From NCBI GenBank assembly GCA_049625305.1, contig JBMZVD010000017.1, positions 1-30,577 on the forward strand: a stretch of DNA of 30,577 bases, written 5' to 3'. This DNA is from Flavicella sp049625305. GTDB lineage: Bacteria > Bacteroidota > Bacteroidia > Flavobacteriales > Flavobacteriaceae. Position numbers and translations under genes: made by a program. Positions 6,907-15,195 of this stretch are shown piece by piece (the first letter of the stretch is position 1; every line of letters begins with the position of its first letter). The notes under the pieces are model-generated. The model did not search any database, had not been told where the DNA came from, and saw only the letters and a list, made by a program, of their open reading frames with translations.

Positions 6907-9900
6907 ATGACTGATCAAAAAGTTGACAAAGAATTTGGGTTGTCCTCATGGGCAATCAATAACAAGACGACCATTTACGTCTTGATGGTTTTGATTTTCT
7001 TTATGGGAATCTCCGCTTACTTCAGTATGCCAAGAGAAAACTTTCCAGAAATCAAAGAGACCAAAATATATATTAGCTCTGTCTACCCTGGTAACACAGC
7101 TGAAGATATCGAAAAACTAATCACAAATCCAGTTGAAGACCGATTGAAAACGGTGAGTAACGTGGTTGATATCACGTCTACTTCTCAAGAGGATTACTCT
7201 ATTGTGATTGTTGAATTTGACGAAAGTATTACTGTTGAACAAGCCAAACAAAAGGTAAAAGATCAAATTGACAGTGAAACGTCTAGTGAGGATTGGCCTA
7301 CTTTTAACAATGCAAAAGTAGCCCCAAATGTGTTTGAATTGAGCATGTCTGAGGAATTGCCAATTCTCAATATCAATATCTCTGGAGACTATCCTGTCTA
7401 CAAACTCAAAGAGTTTGCAGAGTATTTACAAGAAGAAATTGAAGACTTGCCTGAAATCAAAAAGGCAGACATACGTGGCGCACAAGACAAAGAAGTAGAA
7501 ATCGCTGTGGACATCTATAAAATGATGGCTGCAAAGGTAAGCTTTAACGATATTGTAGGAGCTATCGGAAACGGAAACACTACTTTATCTGCTGGTAACT
7601 TGATCACAAGCGGTCAAAGACGTACGATTCGTATCGTTGGAGAAATCGAAGATCCTGAGGATTTAAACAACTTTGTCATCAAAAACGAACGCCACAATCC
7701 AATCTATTTAGAGGATATCGCTACGGTACGTTTTAAAGATAAAGACAAGACTACCTATGCTCGTGAAGATGGACACAGTGTAGTGATGCTAGATGTAAAA
7801 AAACGTTCTGGTAAAAACATGGTTGCTGCGGCAGATCAGATTCAAATCATTGTTGCCGATGCAGTACAAAATGTATTTCCACAAGATCTACAAGTAACTA
7901 TCGCCAACGACCAATCTTCTAAAACAATTGGACAAGTGGATGACTTAGTCAACAATATCATTTTTGGAATCATCCTAGTGGTGACTGTATTGATGTTCTT
8001 TCTAGGATTTAAAAATGCTTTGTTTGTAGGTTTTGCCATCCCTATGTCGATGTTTATGTCATTGATGATCTTAGACGCGTTGGGCTACACGATGAACACC
8101 ATGATTCTTTTTGGACTGATTATGGGACTTGGAATGCTGGTAGACAACGGTATTGTGGTGGTTGAAAATGTATACCGTTTGATGGATGAAGAAGGAATGT
8201 CTCGAGTGGCTGCTGCCAAAAAAGGAATCAGTGAAATTGCTTATCCTATCATCATTTCTACAGCCACTACTGTAGCCGCTTTTATTCCTCTAGGAATGTG
8301 GCCCGGAGTTATGGGGCAATTCATGATCTATTTCCCAATCACACTGTCTGTAGTTTTAGGATCTTCTTTATTCGTAGCCATCTTTTTCAACTCAGTCATG
8401 GTTTCTCAATTTATGACTACAGAGGACAAAAGCATGCCTTTGAAACAGATTGTTAAAATATCAGCCATCTTAGTTGCTTTTGGAACTGTTATCTTTTTGT
8501 TTGGAGGAAAATACAACGCTATAGGTTCTGTATTGGTATTCACAGCTGTATTGTTGTGGGCTTACCGACTGTTTATTCGTTCTTTGGCAAATGGATTCCA
8601 AAACAAAATCTTACCGCGTTTGGAACGTTGGTATGAGCGTGTATTGCGAAAAGCAATGACAGGATGGAAATCTGGTGCTTTGGTCATTGCTACCTTCTTA
8701 CTTTTGATTTTTGCTTTTGGAGCTTTTGGCGGTTCTGTAGCAAGTCAGCGAACAAAAATTGAATTTTTCCCTGACAACAAACCCAACCAAATCATCGTAT
8801 ATATTGAATACCCTGAAGGAACTGATATTGTAAAAACTAACGAAATCACTAAGCAAATAGAAGAAAGAGTATATGCCGTTTTAAATGATGAAGACTATGT
8901 AGATGGTGAATACAATTTCTTAGTAGAAAGTACGATTTCTCAAGTGGGTGAAGGAGCTGGAAACCCTCAAACAGACGGGGGTTCAGCGGCTGAAATGCCA
9001 CACAAAGGAAAAATCACCGCTTCCATGCGTGAATACAAGTACAGACGAGGAGCTGATAGTGAATTGCTACGTCAAAAAGTACAAACTGCCTTGGTGGGTA
9101 TTTTCCCTGGAGTGTTAATCTCAGTAGAAAAAGATGCCAATGGTCCCCCTGCAGGTGCTCCTATCAGTATCGAAATTGAAGGAAAAGACTATGCTGAATT
9201 GATTGCTACTGCAGAAAAAATGCGTGAGTTTATAAACTCAAAAAACATTGCAGGAATCGATGAATTAAAAATCGATGTTAACCGAGACAAACCTGGAATG
9301 CAAGTAGTTGTTGACCGTAAAAAAGCCGGAGAACTCGGAGTGAGCACTGGGCAGGTTGGGATGCAATTGAGAAATTCCATCTTTGGAAGTAAAGCAGGAA
9401 TCTACAAAGAAGACGGTGAAGATTACGACATCTATGTGCGTTTCAACGAAGAAAACCGCTACAACAAAAGTGCTTTGTTCAATCAAAAAATTACTTTTAG
9501 AGACATGTCTGATGGTCAGATCAAAGAAGTACCTGTATCAGCAGTAGCCAAACAAAACAATAGTTCTGGGTTTAGTGCTATCAAGCACAAAAGTACCAAA
9601 CGTGTGGTGACTGTATACTCTGCTTTGTCACCAGGATATACCGATGCAGGAAGTATTGTAAATCAGATACAAGACGAAATGACTTCATTCAAAGAACTTC
9701 CTAGAGGTGTAAAAATAGATTTTACAGGACAAATAGAAGAACAAAACAAGCAAATGAACTTTTTGATGGGTGCTTTCTTTACAGGATTGGCATTGATCTT
9801 CTTTATTTTGATTTTCCAATTCAACTCAGTTGCAAAACCAGGAATCATCATGATTGCGATATTTTTGAGTTTGATTGGGGTATTTGGAGGACTCGTTATC

Positions 9901-10371
9901 ACAGGAGCGCCTTTTGTCATCATGATGACCATGATGGGAATCATCTCCCTAGCAGGAATTGTTGTAAACAATGGTGTGGTATTACTTGACTATGCCCAAT
10001 TATTGATGGATCGTAGAAAAATTGCTCTCAACTTAAAACCAACTGCCTACTTGCACAAAGAAGACTTGTTTGAGAGTATCGTAAAGGCAGGAAGTGCTCG
10101 TTTACGTCCTGTATTATTGACTGCTATCACAACGATTTTAGGGTTGATACCACTTGCTATTGGTCTAAATATCGATTTCTTTGGGCTTTTTGGTGAGTTT
10201 GACGCTCATATTTACTTCGGTGGAGACAACGTAATCTTTTGGGGACCTTTGGCATGGACAGTAATCTACGGATTGTTCGTTGCCACCTTCCTTACATTGG
10301 TGATCGTACCTATACTATTTTACCTGATTACACGTTTTAAAATGTGGTTAAAATTGCGTAAAATAGGATAA
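6907..10371 (+). CDS. RND efflux transporter permease (HAE1-type, AcrB-like)
   Basis: An inner-membrane proton-driven pump of 1154 residues, about 100 longer than E. coli AcrB. TM1 lies at about 22-42, followed by the porter-domain signature SMPRENFPEI and SSVYPGNTAEDIE. TM2-TM6 run from about 350 to 510; TM4 carries GLGMLVDNGIVVVENV. TM7 is at about 595-610, the second periplasmic half follows (EFFPDNKPNQI), and TM8-TM12 occupy about 955-1145, ending in a basic cytoplasmic tail. Two points are odd. Two extra hydrophobic segments (about 518-533 and 538-557) lie between TM6 and TM7. In the proton relay, AcrB D408 and K940 correspond to N414 and N1021, while D413 is kept. The substrate is not predictable; hydrophobic drugs, bile-salt-like compounds or endogenous lipids are possible. 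It ends the operon before a strong terminator. Confidence 0.93.
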   Translation: MTDQKVDKEFGLSSWAINNKTTIYVLMVLIFFMGISAYFSMPRENFPEIKETKIYISSVYPGNTAEDIEKLITNPVEDRLKTVSNVVDITSTSQEDYSIVIVEFDESITVEQAKQKVKDQIDSETSSEDWPTFNNAKVAPNVFELSMSEELPILNINISGDYPVYKLKEFAEYLQEEIEDLPEIKKADIRGAQDKEVEIAVDIYKMMAAKVSFNDIVGAIGNGNTTLSAGNLITSGQRRTIRIVGEIEDPEDLNNFVIKNERHNPIYLEDIATVRFKDKDKTTYAREDGHSVVMLDVKKRSGKNMVAAADQIQIIVADAVQNVFPQDLQVTIANDQSSKTIGQVDDLVNNIIFGIILVVTVLMFFLGFKNALFVGFAIPMSMFMSLMILDALGYTMNTMILFGLIMGLGMLVDNGIVVVENVYRLMDEEGMSRVAAAKKGISEIAYPIIISTATTVAAFIPLGMWPGVMGQFMIYFPITLSVVLGSSLFVAIFFNSVMVSQFMTTEDKSMPLKQIVKISAILVAFGTVIFLFGGKYNAIGSVLVFTAVLLWAYRLFIRSLANGFQNKILPRLERWYERVLRKAMTGWKSGALVIATFLLLIFAFGAFGGSVASQRTKIEFFPDNKPNQIIVYIEYPEGTDIVKTNEITKQIEERVYAVLNDEDYVDGEYNFLVESTISQVGEGAGNPQTDGGSAAEMPHKGKITASMREYKYRRGADSELLRQKVQTALVGIFPGVLISVEKDANGPPAGAPISIEIEGKDYAELIATAEKMREFINSKNIAGIDELKIDVNRDKPGMQVVVDRKKAGELGVSTGQVGMQLRNSIFGSKAGIYKEDGEDYDIYVRFNEENRYNKSALFNQKITFRDMSDGQIKEVPVSAVAKQNNSSGFSAIKHKSTKRVVTVYSALSPGYTDAGSIVNQIQDEMTSFKELPRGVKIDFTGQIEEQNKQMNFLMGAFFTGLALIFFILIFQFNSVAKPGIIMIAIFLSLIGVFGGLVITGAPFVIMMTMMGIISLAGIVVNNGVVLLDYAQLLMDRRKIALNLKPTAYLHKEDLFESIVKAGSARLRPVLLTAITTILGLIPLAIGLNIDFFGLFGEFDAHIYFGGDNVIFWGPLAWTVIYGLFVATFLTLVIVPILFYLITRFKMWLKLRKIG

Positions 10372-10385
10372 TTTTAAATCAAAGT

Positions 10386-10425
10386 AAAAACGGCTACCAA
10401 CTGATGCAGGTAGCCGTTTTTTTTT
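10386..10425 (+). terminator. Terminator of the efflux operon
   Basis: CGGCTACC (10391-10398) and GGTAGCCG (10409-10416) form a perfect stem, extended by A/T pairs, with a 10-nt loop and a nine-T tail. It lies shortly after the pump stop codon. Confidence 0.9.
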
Positions 10426-10504
10426 GGTTGTATTATACTTTGTTTTTACTGAACAAACACCTAGTCAAAAAGATGTAATTAGTAATAGTAACAAAACATA
10501 GTAG

Positions 10505-10521
10505 CATAAGTGTGACTTATG
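10505..10521. repeat. Short inverted repeat in convergent gap
   Basis: CATAAGT (10505-10511) and ACTTATG (10515-10521) are perfect inverted repeats with a 3-nt loop. The 290-nt gap between the pump and the T9SS gene otherwise holds only the two terminators; no gene is supported in it. Confidence 0.35.
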
Positions 10522-10607
10522 TAAGGCAATTGTTGTACCTGTAAAAGACTATATAAATACTTATGTAGAAAATAATTCCCAAATCGAGTAATACCACTCA
10601 AAAACAC

Positions 10608-10638
10608 AAAACCCCACAAGGTTTACTAGTGGGGTTTT
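10608..10638. terminator. Terminator of the T9SS-secreted protein gene
   Basis: AAAACCCCAC (10608-10617) pairs perfectly with GTGGGGTTTT (10629-10638) around an 11-nt loop, ending 24 nt beyond the stop of the minus-strand gene. T residues follow on both strands, so it may act in both directions. Confidence 0.85.
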
Positions 10639-10662
10639 ATACAATATTTTTAATAAAGCAAT

Positions 10663-13026
10663 CTATAGTAACACCTTTACTTTACTACTACTTCCGTTTT
10701 TGAATCTAATGTGTAAAATATGTATACCAGGTGTTTTAGCGCGTGCTATAGACAGCAAATTCTCTTTTTCCAAAACCACAGTGGCAGCGATACTTTTGCC
10801 TAAAGCATCATATACCGTAACACCTTCAATCTCAGAAATAGACTGAACCTTCAATGCAGTATCCTTTATGTAAGTCTTCACCCCCGTATGTCCCTCAATA
10901 TTATTTACAGCCAAGGTCGTTTGCACCTCATTAGTCCCTAACAACAAATGAAAACGGTCTGTAAAACTACCTGTTTCATAATTTTCAAAAGCATAATCAC
11001 CTTGTTGTAAGTCCCAAACCAAACCCAAGTCATTGTCACGTAACAAAACTTGATCTTGGGTCAACTGTCCTTGAATTTTTGCAATTGAAATGCTAAAATC
11101 CCCCGTTGTATTGGCATCAAAACCTAGAGAAACTTCTTCATAAGTTTCACGCAAGTCTTTTCCTTGAATCGCGTATTTTCCTCCCTCAAGATTGCTGTAA
11201 AAGGCTATATCTGCACCACTGGACATGATTTCTGTATCGTAACGAACGTCAAAACCGTCAGTTGCCTCATCTTGAAAACCAATTAATATAGAACTGTTGT
11301 GAGTCGGTGCTTTCAAATTTAACCAAAGCTTATCATGTAATACTTCTGAAGACTTTACTTTTTTTGATCTGTGAAAAGTTGTAGTATTATTTCCAGAAAC
11401 ACGCATGGAATTATTGAACACAACAGAACCTACACCTACATGACTCACCATAAAGCCTTGACCTGAAGCAATATACGAACCACTTATTGAACCACAGTCA
11501 ACACAATTATTACCATTTAAAAACCCACCTTCACCATAAAGTAACGCATTTGTACCTGAAGAATTCACATATATATAATCGGATTGCGTGTTATTCCCTG
11601 AACCGTTAGCTGATACGTGGGTCCAAAAGTATAAACTAGCAATAACATTCTCATTAGAACTTAAAAAAGATGAAATTTGAATAGCAGATGGATATGGATT
11701 TCCAAGTAAAGAAAAATCAATAGCCGCTCCCCCATCGTTCAAATCGACAGACACCTCACCATTATTGAAAGGACTGCCTGAAAACAGAGCAGTATGTTGA
11801 TAGGTACCTGAACTGTAATCTGCAGATGAATCACCAGTCATTGCGTATCCTAGTCCCTTCGCCATGGTAGAACCTGAAGATTCAGCAAACCATCCTCCAG
11901 AGGTGATTTCACCACTTACATTTTCAGGCTTATAAGAATAATAATTACTTGTGGATACAACATTTCCCAAAATGCTTGATAATAAAGGAGAAGACCAATA
12001 GGTATAATTTTGCCATTCTGCTAAATCAGTAGTTTTACGTTCAACTTCAAATCCTGACCCATAATCCACTTCATTTAATTCATGCGGTACAGTTGCATCT
12101 TTTCTTATTTGAAGAATGGAACCGCCGTTTTGAACTTTAATTAATCCACCAGAATCTACTTGGATCCTATTTCGTATCGTAAAAGTATTATCCTGAGGAA
12201 CCGTAAGGGTAGATCCTGATTTTATCTGTAATTCAGATGTTGTAAATTCTCCATCAGTTCCTATATTGTAATCCTCATCAATGATAACTTTAAAATAATC
12301 ATTTGGCACTTCACCTACTTCATGATCCCAACCAGTACCACTCCATGTAGTAGTCGAAACAAAATTTGTTGAGATTGCAGTAATACCGTCAAAAGATTCC
12401 CAATTATTTTCATCACACAATTCAGCAAGTATATCAGCCCTAGAACCCACTAAATCATAGGGTTGTATTTCACCATGATTATATCTCGCATTTCCAGGAA
12501 TGTTCAAATTTAAAATATGAAGCCCATCGATTAGACCAGGTGGCTGAAAAGAATCTGTATTATCAACAATAGAAGTAGACCATGCCCCATTATTGTTATT
12601 AAAATTAATTGCAAACAAATAGGTGATACCTCTTCCATCATTTTGAAATGCGATAATTTGGTCGGAGGCAGGACCACTAGAATTAGCTCCATCGTATTCG
12701 ATATGGTTGAATGTTACTCCAAAAGTACTTCCAGCCTCAACATTAGCATCCGCATTAAAACTATTGGTTCCATCGAATCCAAAACTGGTTAAATCAGAGA
12801 GAGAATTCGAAGTTCCTCCATTATATCCGTGATCTGTAAAATATATTTTTGTATCGACTTCCATACTCTCTAAAGCAACAAATTGAAGGTCTCCTGTATT
12901 CGGTGCGTTGTTACTATCATGAGACAAAACAGCTATGTCTCCAGGCCATAATTCAGTCTGCGCTGAGAGGTAGGTGTTAAAAAATAAAATGAAAAGACAA
13001 AATGCTTTTGGGAGGTAATTATTCAT
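10663..13026 (-). CDS. Large secreted protein with type IX secretion sorting domain
   Basis: A 787-residue secreted protein starting at ATG 13026. The signal peptide is at about 1-22 (ending YLSAQ). An N-terminal beta domain (about 25-235) begins ELWPGDIAVLSHDSNN and contains KIYFTDHGYNGG, a pattern found at the front of many Bacteroidota secreted proteins. A short repetitive beta segment (about 250-305) looks like a small beta-helix or carbohydrate-like scaffold. The middle (about 335-695) has the YWSSPL ... LLGNPYPS motifs typical of flavobacterial T9SS cargo. The last 80 residues (VYDALGK ... PGIHILHIRFKNGSSSKVKVLL) form a type A sorting domain, which sends the protein through the outer membrane by the type IX system. 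No catalytic motif was recognised; adhesion, matrix or substrate binding is plausible. A single-gene transcript with its own promoter and terminator is likely. Confidence 0.88.
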   Translation of the reverse strand: MNNYLPKAFCLFILFFNTYLSAQTELWPGDIAVLSHDSNNAPNTGDLQFVALESMEVDTKIYFTDHGYNGGTSNSLSDLTSFGFDGTNSFNADANVEAGSTFGVTFNHIEYDGANSSGPASDQIIAFQNDGRGITYLFAINFNNNNGAWSTSIVDNTDSFQPPGLIDGLHILNLNIPGNARYNHGEIQPYDLVGSRADILAELCDENNWESFDGITAISTNFVSTTTWSGTGWDHEVGEVPNDYFKVIIDEDYNIGTDGEFTTSELQIKSGSTLTVPQDNTFTIRNRIQVDSGGLIKVQNGGSILQIRKDATVPHELNEVDYGSGFEVERKTTDLAEWQNYTYWSSPLLSSILGNVVSTSNYYSYKPENVSGEITSGGWFAESSGSTMAKGLGYAMTGDSSADYSSGTYQHTALFSGSPFNNGEVSVDLNDGGAAIDFSLLGNPYPSAIQISSFLSSNENVIASLYFWTHVSANGSGNNTQSDYIYVNSSGTNALLYGEGGFLNGNNCVDCGSISGSYIASGQGFMVSHVGVGSVVFNNSMRVSGNNTTTFHRSKKVKSSEVLHDKLWLNLKAPTHNSSILIGFQDEATDGFDVRYDTEIMSSGADIAFYSNLEGGKYAIQGKDLRETYEEVSLGFDANTTGDFSISIAKIQGQLTQDQVLLRDNDLGLVWDLQQGDYAFENYETGSFTDRFHLLLGTNEVQTTLAVNNIEGHTGVKTYIKDTALKVQSISEIEGVTVYDALGKSIAATVVLEKENLLSIARAKTPGIHILHIRFKNGSSSKVKVLL

Positions 13027-13055
13027 AGTTATTGGGGTATTTTTATGTTAAAATA

Positions 13056-13084
13056 CAATTTTATTCCAATTAATCATAAACAAA
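13056..13084 (-). promoter_or_regulatory. Promoter of the T9SS-secreted protein gene
   Basis: The minus strand shows TTTG (13081-13084), a 17-nt spacer and TAAAATTG (13056-13063), one mismatch from TAnnTTTG, 29 nt before the ATG. The spacing is the same as in the efflux promoter. Confidence 0.6.
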
Positions 13085-13173
13085 GTCTAATTTTTTTCAC
13101 ATGGACAATTGTTAATCCAATCGAAAACTCTTTTTCTTTAAGAAATGTTTTTTTGTAGTTTTACTTACAAATT

Positions 13174-13653
13174 ATGGGTTCAAAATACACTAGCAAAACA
13201 TACACAATAATTGAGGCTAAAAAAGCATTAGAGCATTTTTGTGCCTACCAGGAAAGGTGTCATCAAGAGGTTGTTGAAAAACTGTACAAATTAAATATGA
13301 TTCCCGAAGCTCAAGAACAAATTATCGGTCATTTGATTACTGAGGGGTTTTTAAACGAAAGTAGATTTGCTCAAAGTTTTGCACGTGGTAAGTTTCGCAT
13401 TAAAAAATGGGGAAAAATACGTATTACACAAGAACTCAAACAAAAGAATATTTCTGCCTACAACATCAAACTAGGTTTGAAAGAAGTTGATGACGAAATG
13501 TATTTGTTGACATTACAAGATTTGATTCAAAAGAAACAAAGGAGCCTAAAAGAAACTGACGCGTTTAAAAAGAAAAAAAAGTTAGTAGACTATCTATTGA
13601 GGCAAGGCTATGAAGCAACACTCATATTTGACAACTTACCGTTTGTAGATTAA
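13174..13653 (+). CDS. recX: Regulatory protein RecX
   Basis: A 159-residue helical protein of the RecX family, which binds RecA filaments and limits recombinase activity. The arrangement of three tandem three-helix units is visible: a first unit with ALEHFCAYQERCHQEVVEKL, then IIGHLITEGFLNESRFAQSFARGKFRIKKWGKIRI, which is the most recognisable RecX segment, then a C-terminal unit ending LLRQGYEATLIFDNL. Length is normal. recA is not in the window. The start ATG at 13174 has a short leader; TAGTTTTA at 13156-13163 resembles a -7 element. It converges with the next gene, the two stops being only 9 nt apart. Confidence 0.88.
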   Translation: MGSKYTSKTYTIIEAKKALEHFCAYQERCHQEVVEKLYKLNMIPEAQEQIIGHLITEGFLNESRFAQSFARGKFRIKKWGKIRITQELKQKNISAYNIKLGLKEVDDEMYLLTLQDLIQKKQRSLKETDAFKKKKKLVDYLLRQGYEATLIFDNLPFVD

Positions 13654-13662
13654 CTGTCTATA

Positions 13663-14262
13663 TCAACGTTCAAAACGCCTGTTTTGTTTATTGTATTTTC
13701 GAAGTGGATAATCTTCGGCCACGATACTATCAAATCCAAATACCGATTCGTCAAAATCTATATCTGAATCCAACGCTTCCCGATCAAAAACTGCATTTAT
13801 TTTTGCATTCAATGAACTGATTACATTGGCTATTTTATCGGTTTGTTGCTTAACTTCTTCTGCCTTAATAGAACTTATTGAAGACATGTCGTGCAACCTC
13901 AAAATTTCGGAATGTAATGTGTGAATTCTAGCATATACTCCACGATTTTTTAGCAAAGGAATTTTTAGAGAATCAACCAAAACTTCAGAAAAATTTAGAA
14001 GTTCCTTTGAATGTTCCAAAGCAGAACTTGGAGAAATAGTACTGTACTGCTCTACAAACAACAGAACTAGCTCATTGTATGTGGTCCAAGAGGTAATTTT
14101 ATTTTTAGAAACAGGTGTTAATATTTTTTCAATCTTAAATTTATGGTTTGTTTCGAACTTGGAAATTTTATACGTCACTTCTCCAACTTCCTTGGAATTA
14201 TTAACATTAGTTTGCCCACAAGAAACAATCAATATGGAAAAAAATATTGTATATTTGCACAA
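13663..14262 (-). CDS. Hypothetical lipoprotein, helical
   Basis: A 199-residue protein that I do not recognise. The N-terminus (TTG)CKYTIFFSILIVSCGQ is a lipoprotein signal with a good lipobox (IVSC, Cys15). The start must be TTG at 14262: a TAA lies five codons upstream and no ATG is available before the signal sequence. The mature protein is mostly helical; residues about 60-160 are rich in Leu, Glu, Lys and Ser with a heptad-like SSISSIKAEEVKQQTDKIANVISSLNAK region that may form a coiled coil. The C-terminus is polar and basic (KYNKQNRRFER). It is convergent with recX and divergent from the small membrane protein at 14362. No function can be assigned. Confidence 0.65.
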   Translation of the reverse strand: MCKYTIFFSILIVSCGQTNVNNSKEVGEVTYKISKFETNHKFKIEKILTPVSKNKITSWTTYNELVLLFVEQYSTISPSSALEHSKELLNFSEVLVDSLKIPLLKNRGVYARIHTLHSEILRLHDMSSISSIKAEEVKQQTDKIANVISSLNAKINAVFDREALDSDIDFDESVFGFDSIVAEDYPLRKYNKQNRRFER

Positions 14263-14361
14263 AAAATAAAAATTTTATGATTAAGAATCAAAAATAGTAG
14301 ATTTTTTTTTATTTAGCTTTTATTTTTTTAATAAAATTAATCACCCCTAAAGAGAATTATT

Positions 14362-14664
14362 ATGACTCCATTTGTAATCACATGTGCTATAATTACAGTT
14401 GGTTATTTGTTTTATAGCAGAACACAACGTTTGAGTAAAATAAAAAATTCTATATATGAGATAAGCTCATATTCTAAAAGTGGAGAATTGTTTTATTACA
14501 TAGTAATGGAACAATCTCACGGTAAATTTATTGACTCAAGAAAACTTCCAAACTCATACAAACGTTTACTCCCTTCAGATGCAAGAAGTATCATTGAAAA
14601 GTCCTACAGCAACGAAAATGAGGTTATAAATGCATTGGAAACTTTCAAAAAGAGAATTAAATAG
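14362..14664 (+). CDS. Small membrane-anchored hypothetical protein
   Basis: A 100-residue protein with one N-terminal hydrophobic helix (about 3-19, PFVITCAIITVGYLFYS) followed by a basic stretch (RTQRLSKIK), suggesting a single-pass inner-membrane protein with its soluble part in the cytoplasm. The remaining 75 residues are polar and mixed alpha/beta (SGELFYYIVMEQSHGKFIDS). I do not recognise the family. It sits 45 nt upstream of the next plus-strand gene with no terminator between, so the two may be co-transcribed. The upstream gap (14263-14361) is very A/T-rich and no clear promoter could be fixed. Confidence 0.6.
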   Translation: MTPFVITCAIITVGYLFYSRTQRLSKIKNSIYEISSYSKSGELFYYIVMEQSHGKFIDSRKLPNSYKRLLPSDARSIIEKSYSNENEVINALETFKKRIK

Positions 14665-14709
14665 AGTTTTTTACACAAAGCTTGGTCTCAAATTCTAAAG
14701 TCAGTCATC

Positions 14710-15192
14710 ATGCTAAAAGACTATGCTTCACTTGAAGATAACGACAAAGTATGGATCTATCCATCAAGTAAAAAAATATACCCAAAAGAACTTGAGGTAT
14801 TTCATTCCATGGTTACTGACTTTTTAGAACAATGGCAGCAAGAAGGTCAAGACATTTTAAGTGCATACCAACTAAAATACAATCGTATTTTAGTGATTTT
14901 TACTAGTTGTGACGTTGCTTTAAAAACTCCAGCAATCAATAGTTTAAATGCTTTTATTGCACGTTTAGAATCAGAATTTAACACTGTACTAATGGACAAA
15001 ATGAACCCTTGTTTCAAACAGGGTGTTTACGTGCAATACAAAGATCTTAAAAGTTTTAAGAAACTGATTAAAGACAAAGCGGTTACAAAAAAAACCATTG
15101 TTTTCGACAACATGGTTCACACAAAGGGTGAATATGAGTCCTATTGGGAAATTCCAGCAGAAGATAGCTGGTACGGACATTTGTTCAAATAA
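14710..15192 (+). CDS. Conserved Flavobacteriia protein, often labelled 'ABC transporter ATPase'
   Basis: A 160-residue soluble protein. Recognisable features are KVWIYPSSKKIYPKELEVF near the start, YQLKYNRILVIF in the middle, and a C-terminal DNMVHTKGEYESYWEIPAEDSWYG. From memory, short proteins of this shape in Flavobacteriia are commonly named ABC transporter ATPase, but no Walker A (GxxxxGK), Walker B or LSGGQ motif is present here, so that name is not supported by the sequence. There is no signal peptide or membrane segment. The pattern of conserved Trp/Tyr residues is that of a compact alpha/beta protein. Its stop lies 3 nt from the convergent truB stop. Function unknown. Confidence 0.75.
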   Translation: MLKDYASLEDNDKVWIYPSSKKIYPKELEVFHSMVTDFLEQWQQEGQDILSAYQLKYNRILVIFTSCDVALKTPAINSLNAFIARLESEFNTVLMDKMNPCFKQGVYVQYKDLKSFKKLIKDKAVTKKTIVFDNMVHTKGEYESYWEIPAEDSWYGHLFK

Positions 15193-15195
15193 AAA

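Noticed and set aside
9663..9971. 102-residue minus-strand frame inside the RND pump gene
   Set aside because: It is a shadow of the pump coding sequence, with composition expected from the reverse of membrane helices.
10436..10507. 23-codon hydrophobic minus-strand frame in the pump/T9SS gap
   Set aside because: Too short, no promoter or terminator of its own, and lies between two terminators.
13027..14361. Toxin-antitoxin or defence pair among the small unknown genes
   Set aside because: No toxin, antitoxin, nuclease or DNA-binding motif is visible, and one of the genes is a lipoprotein.
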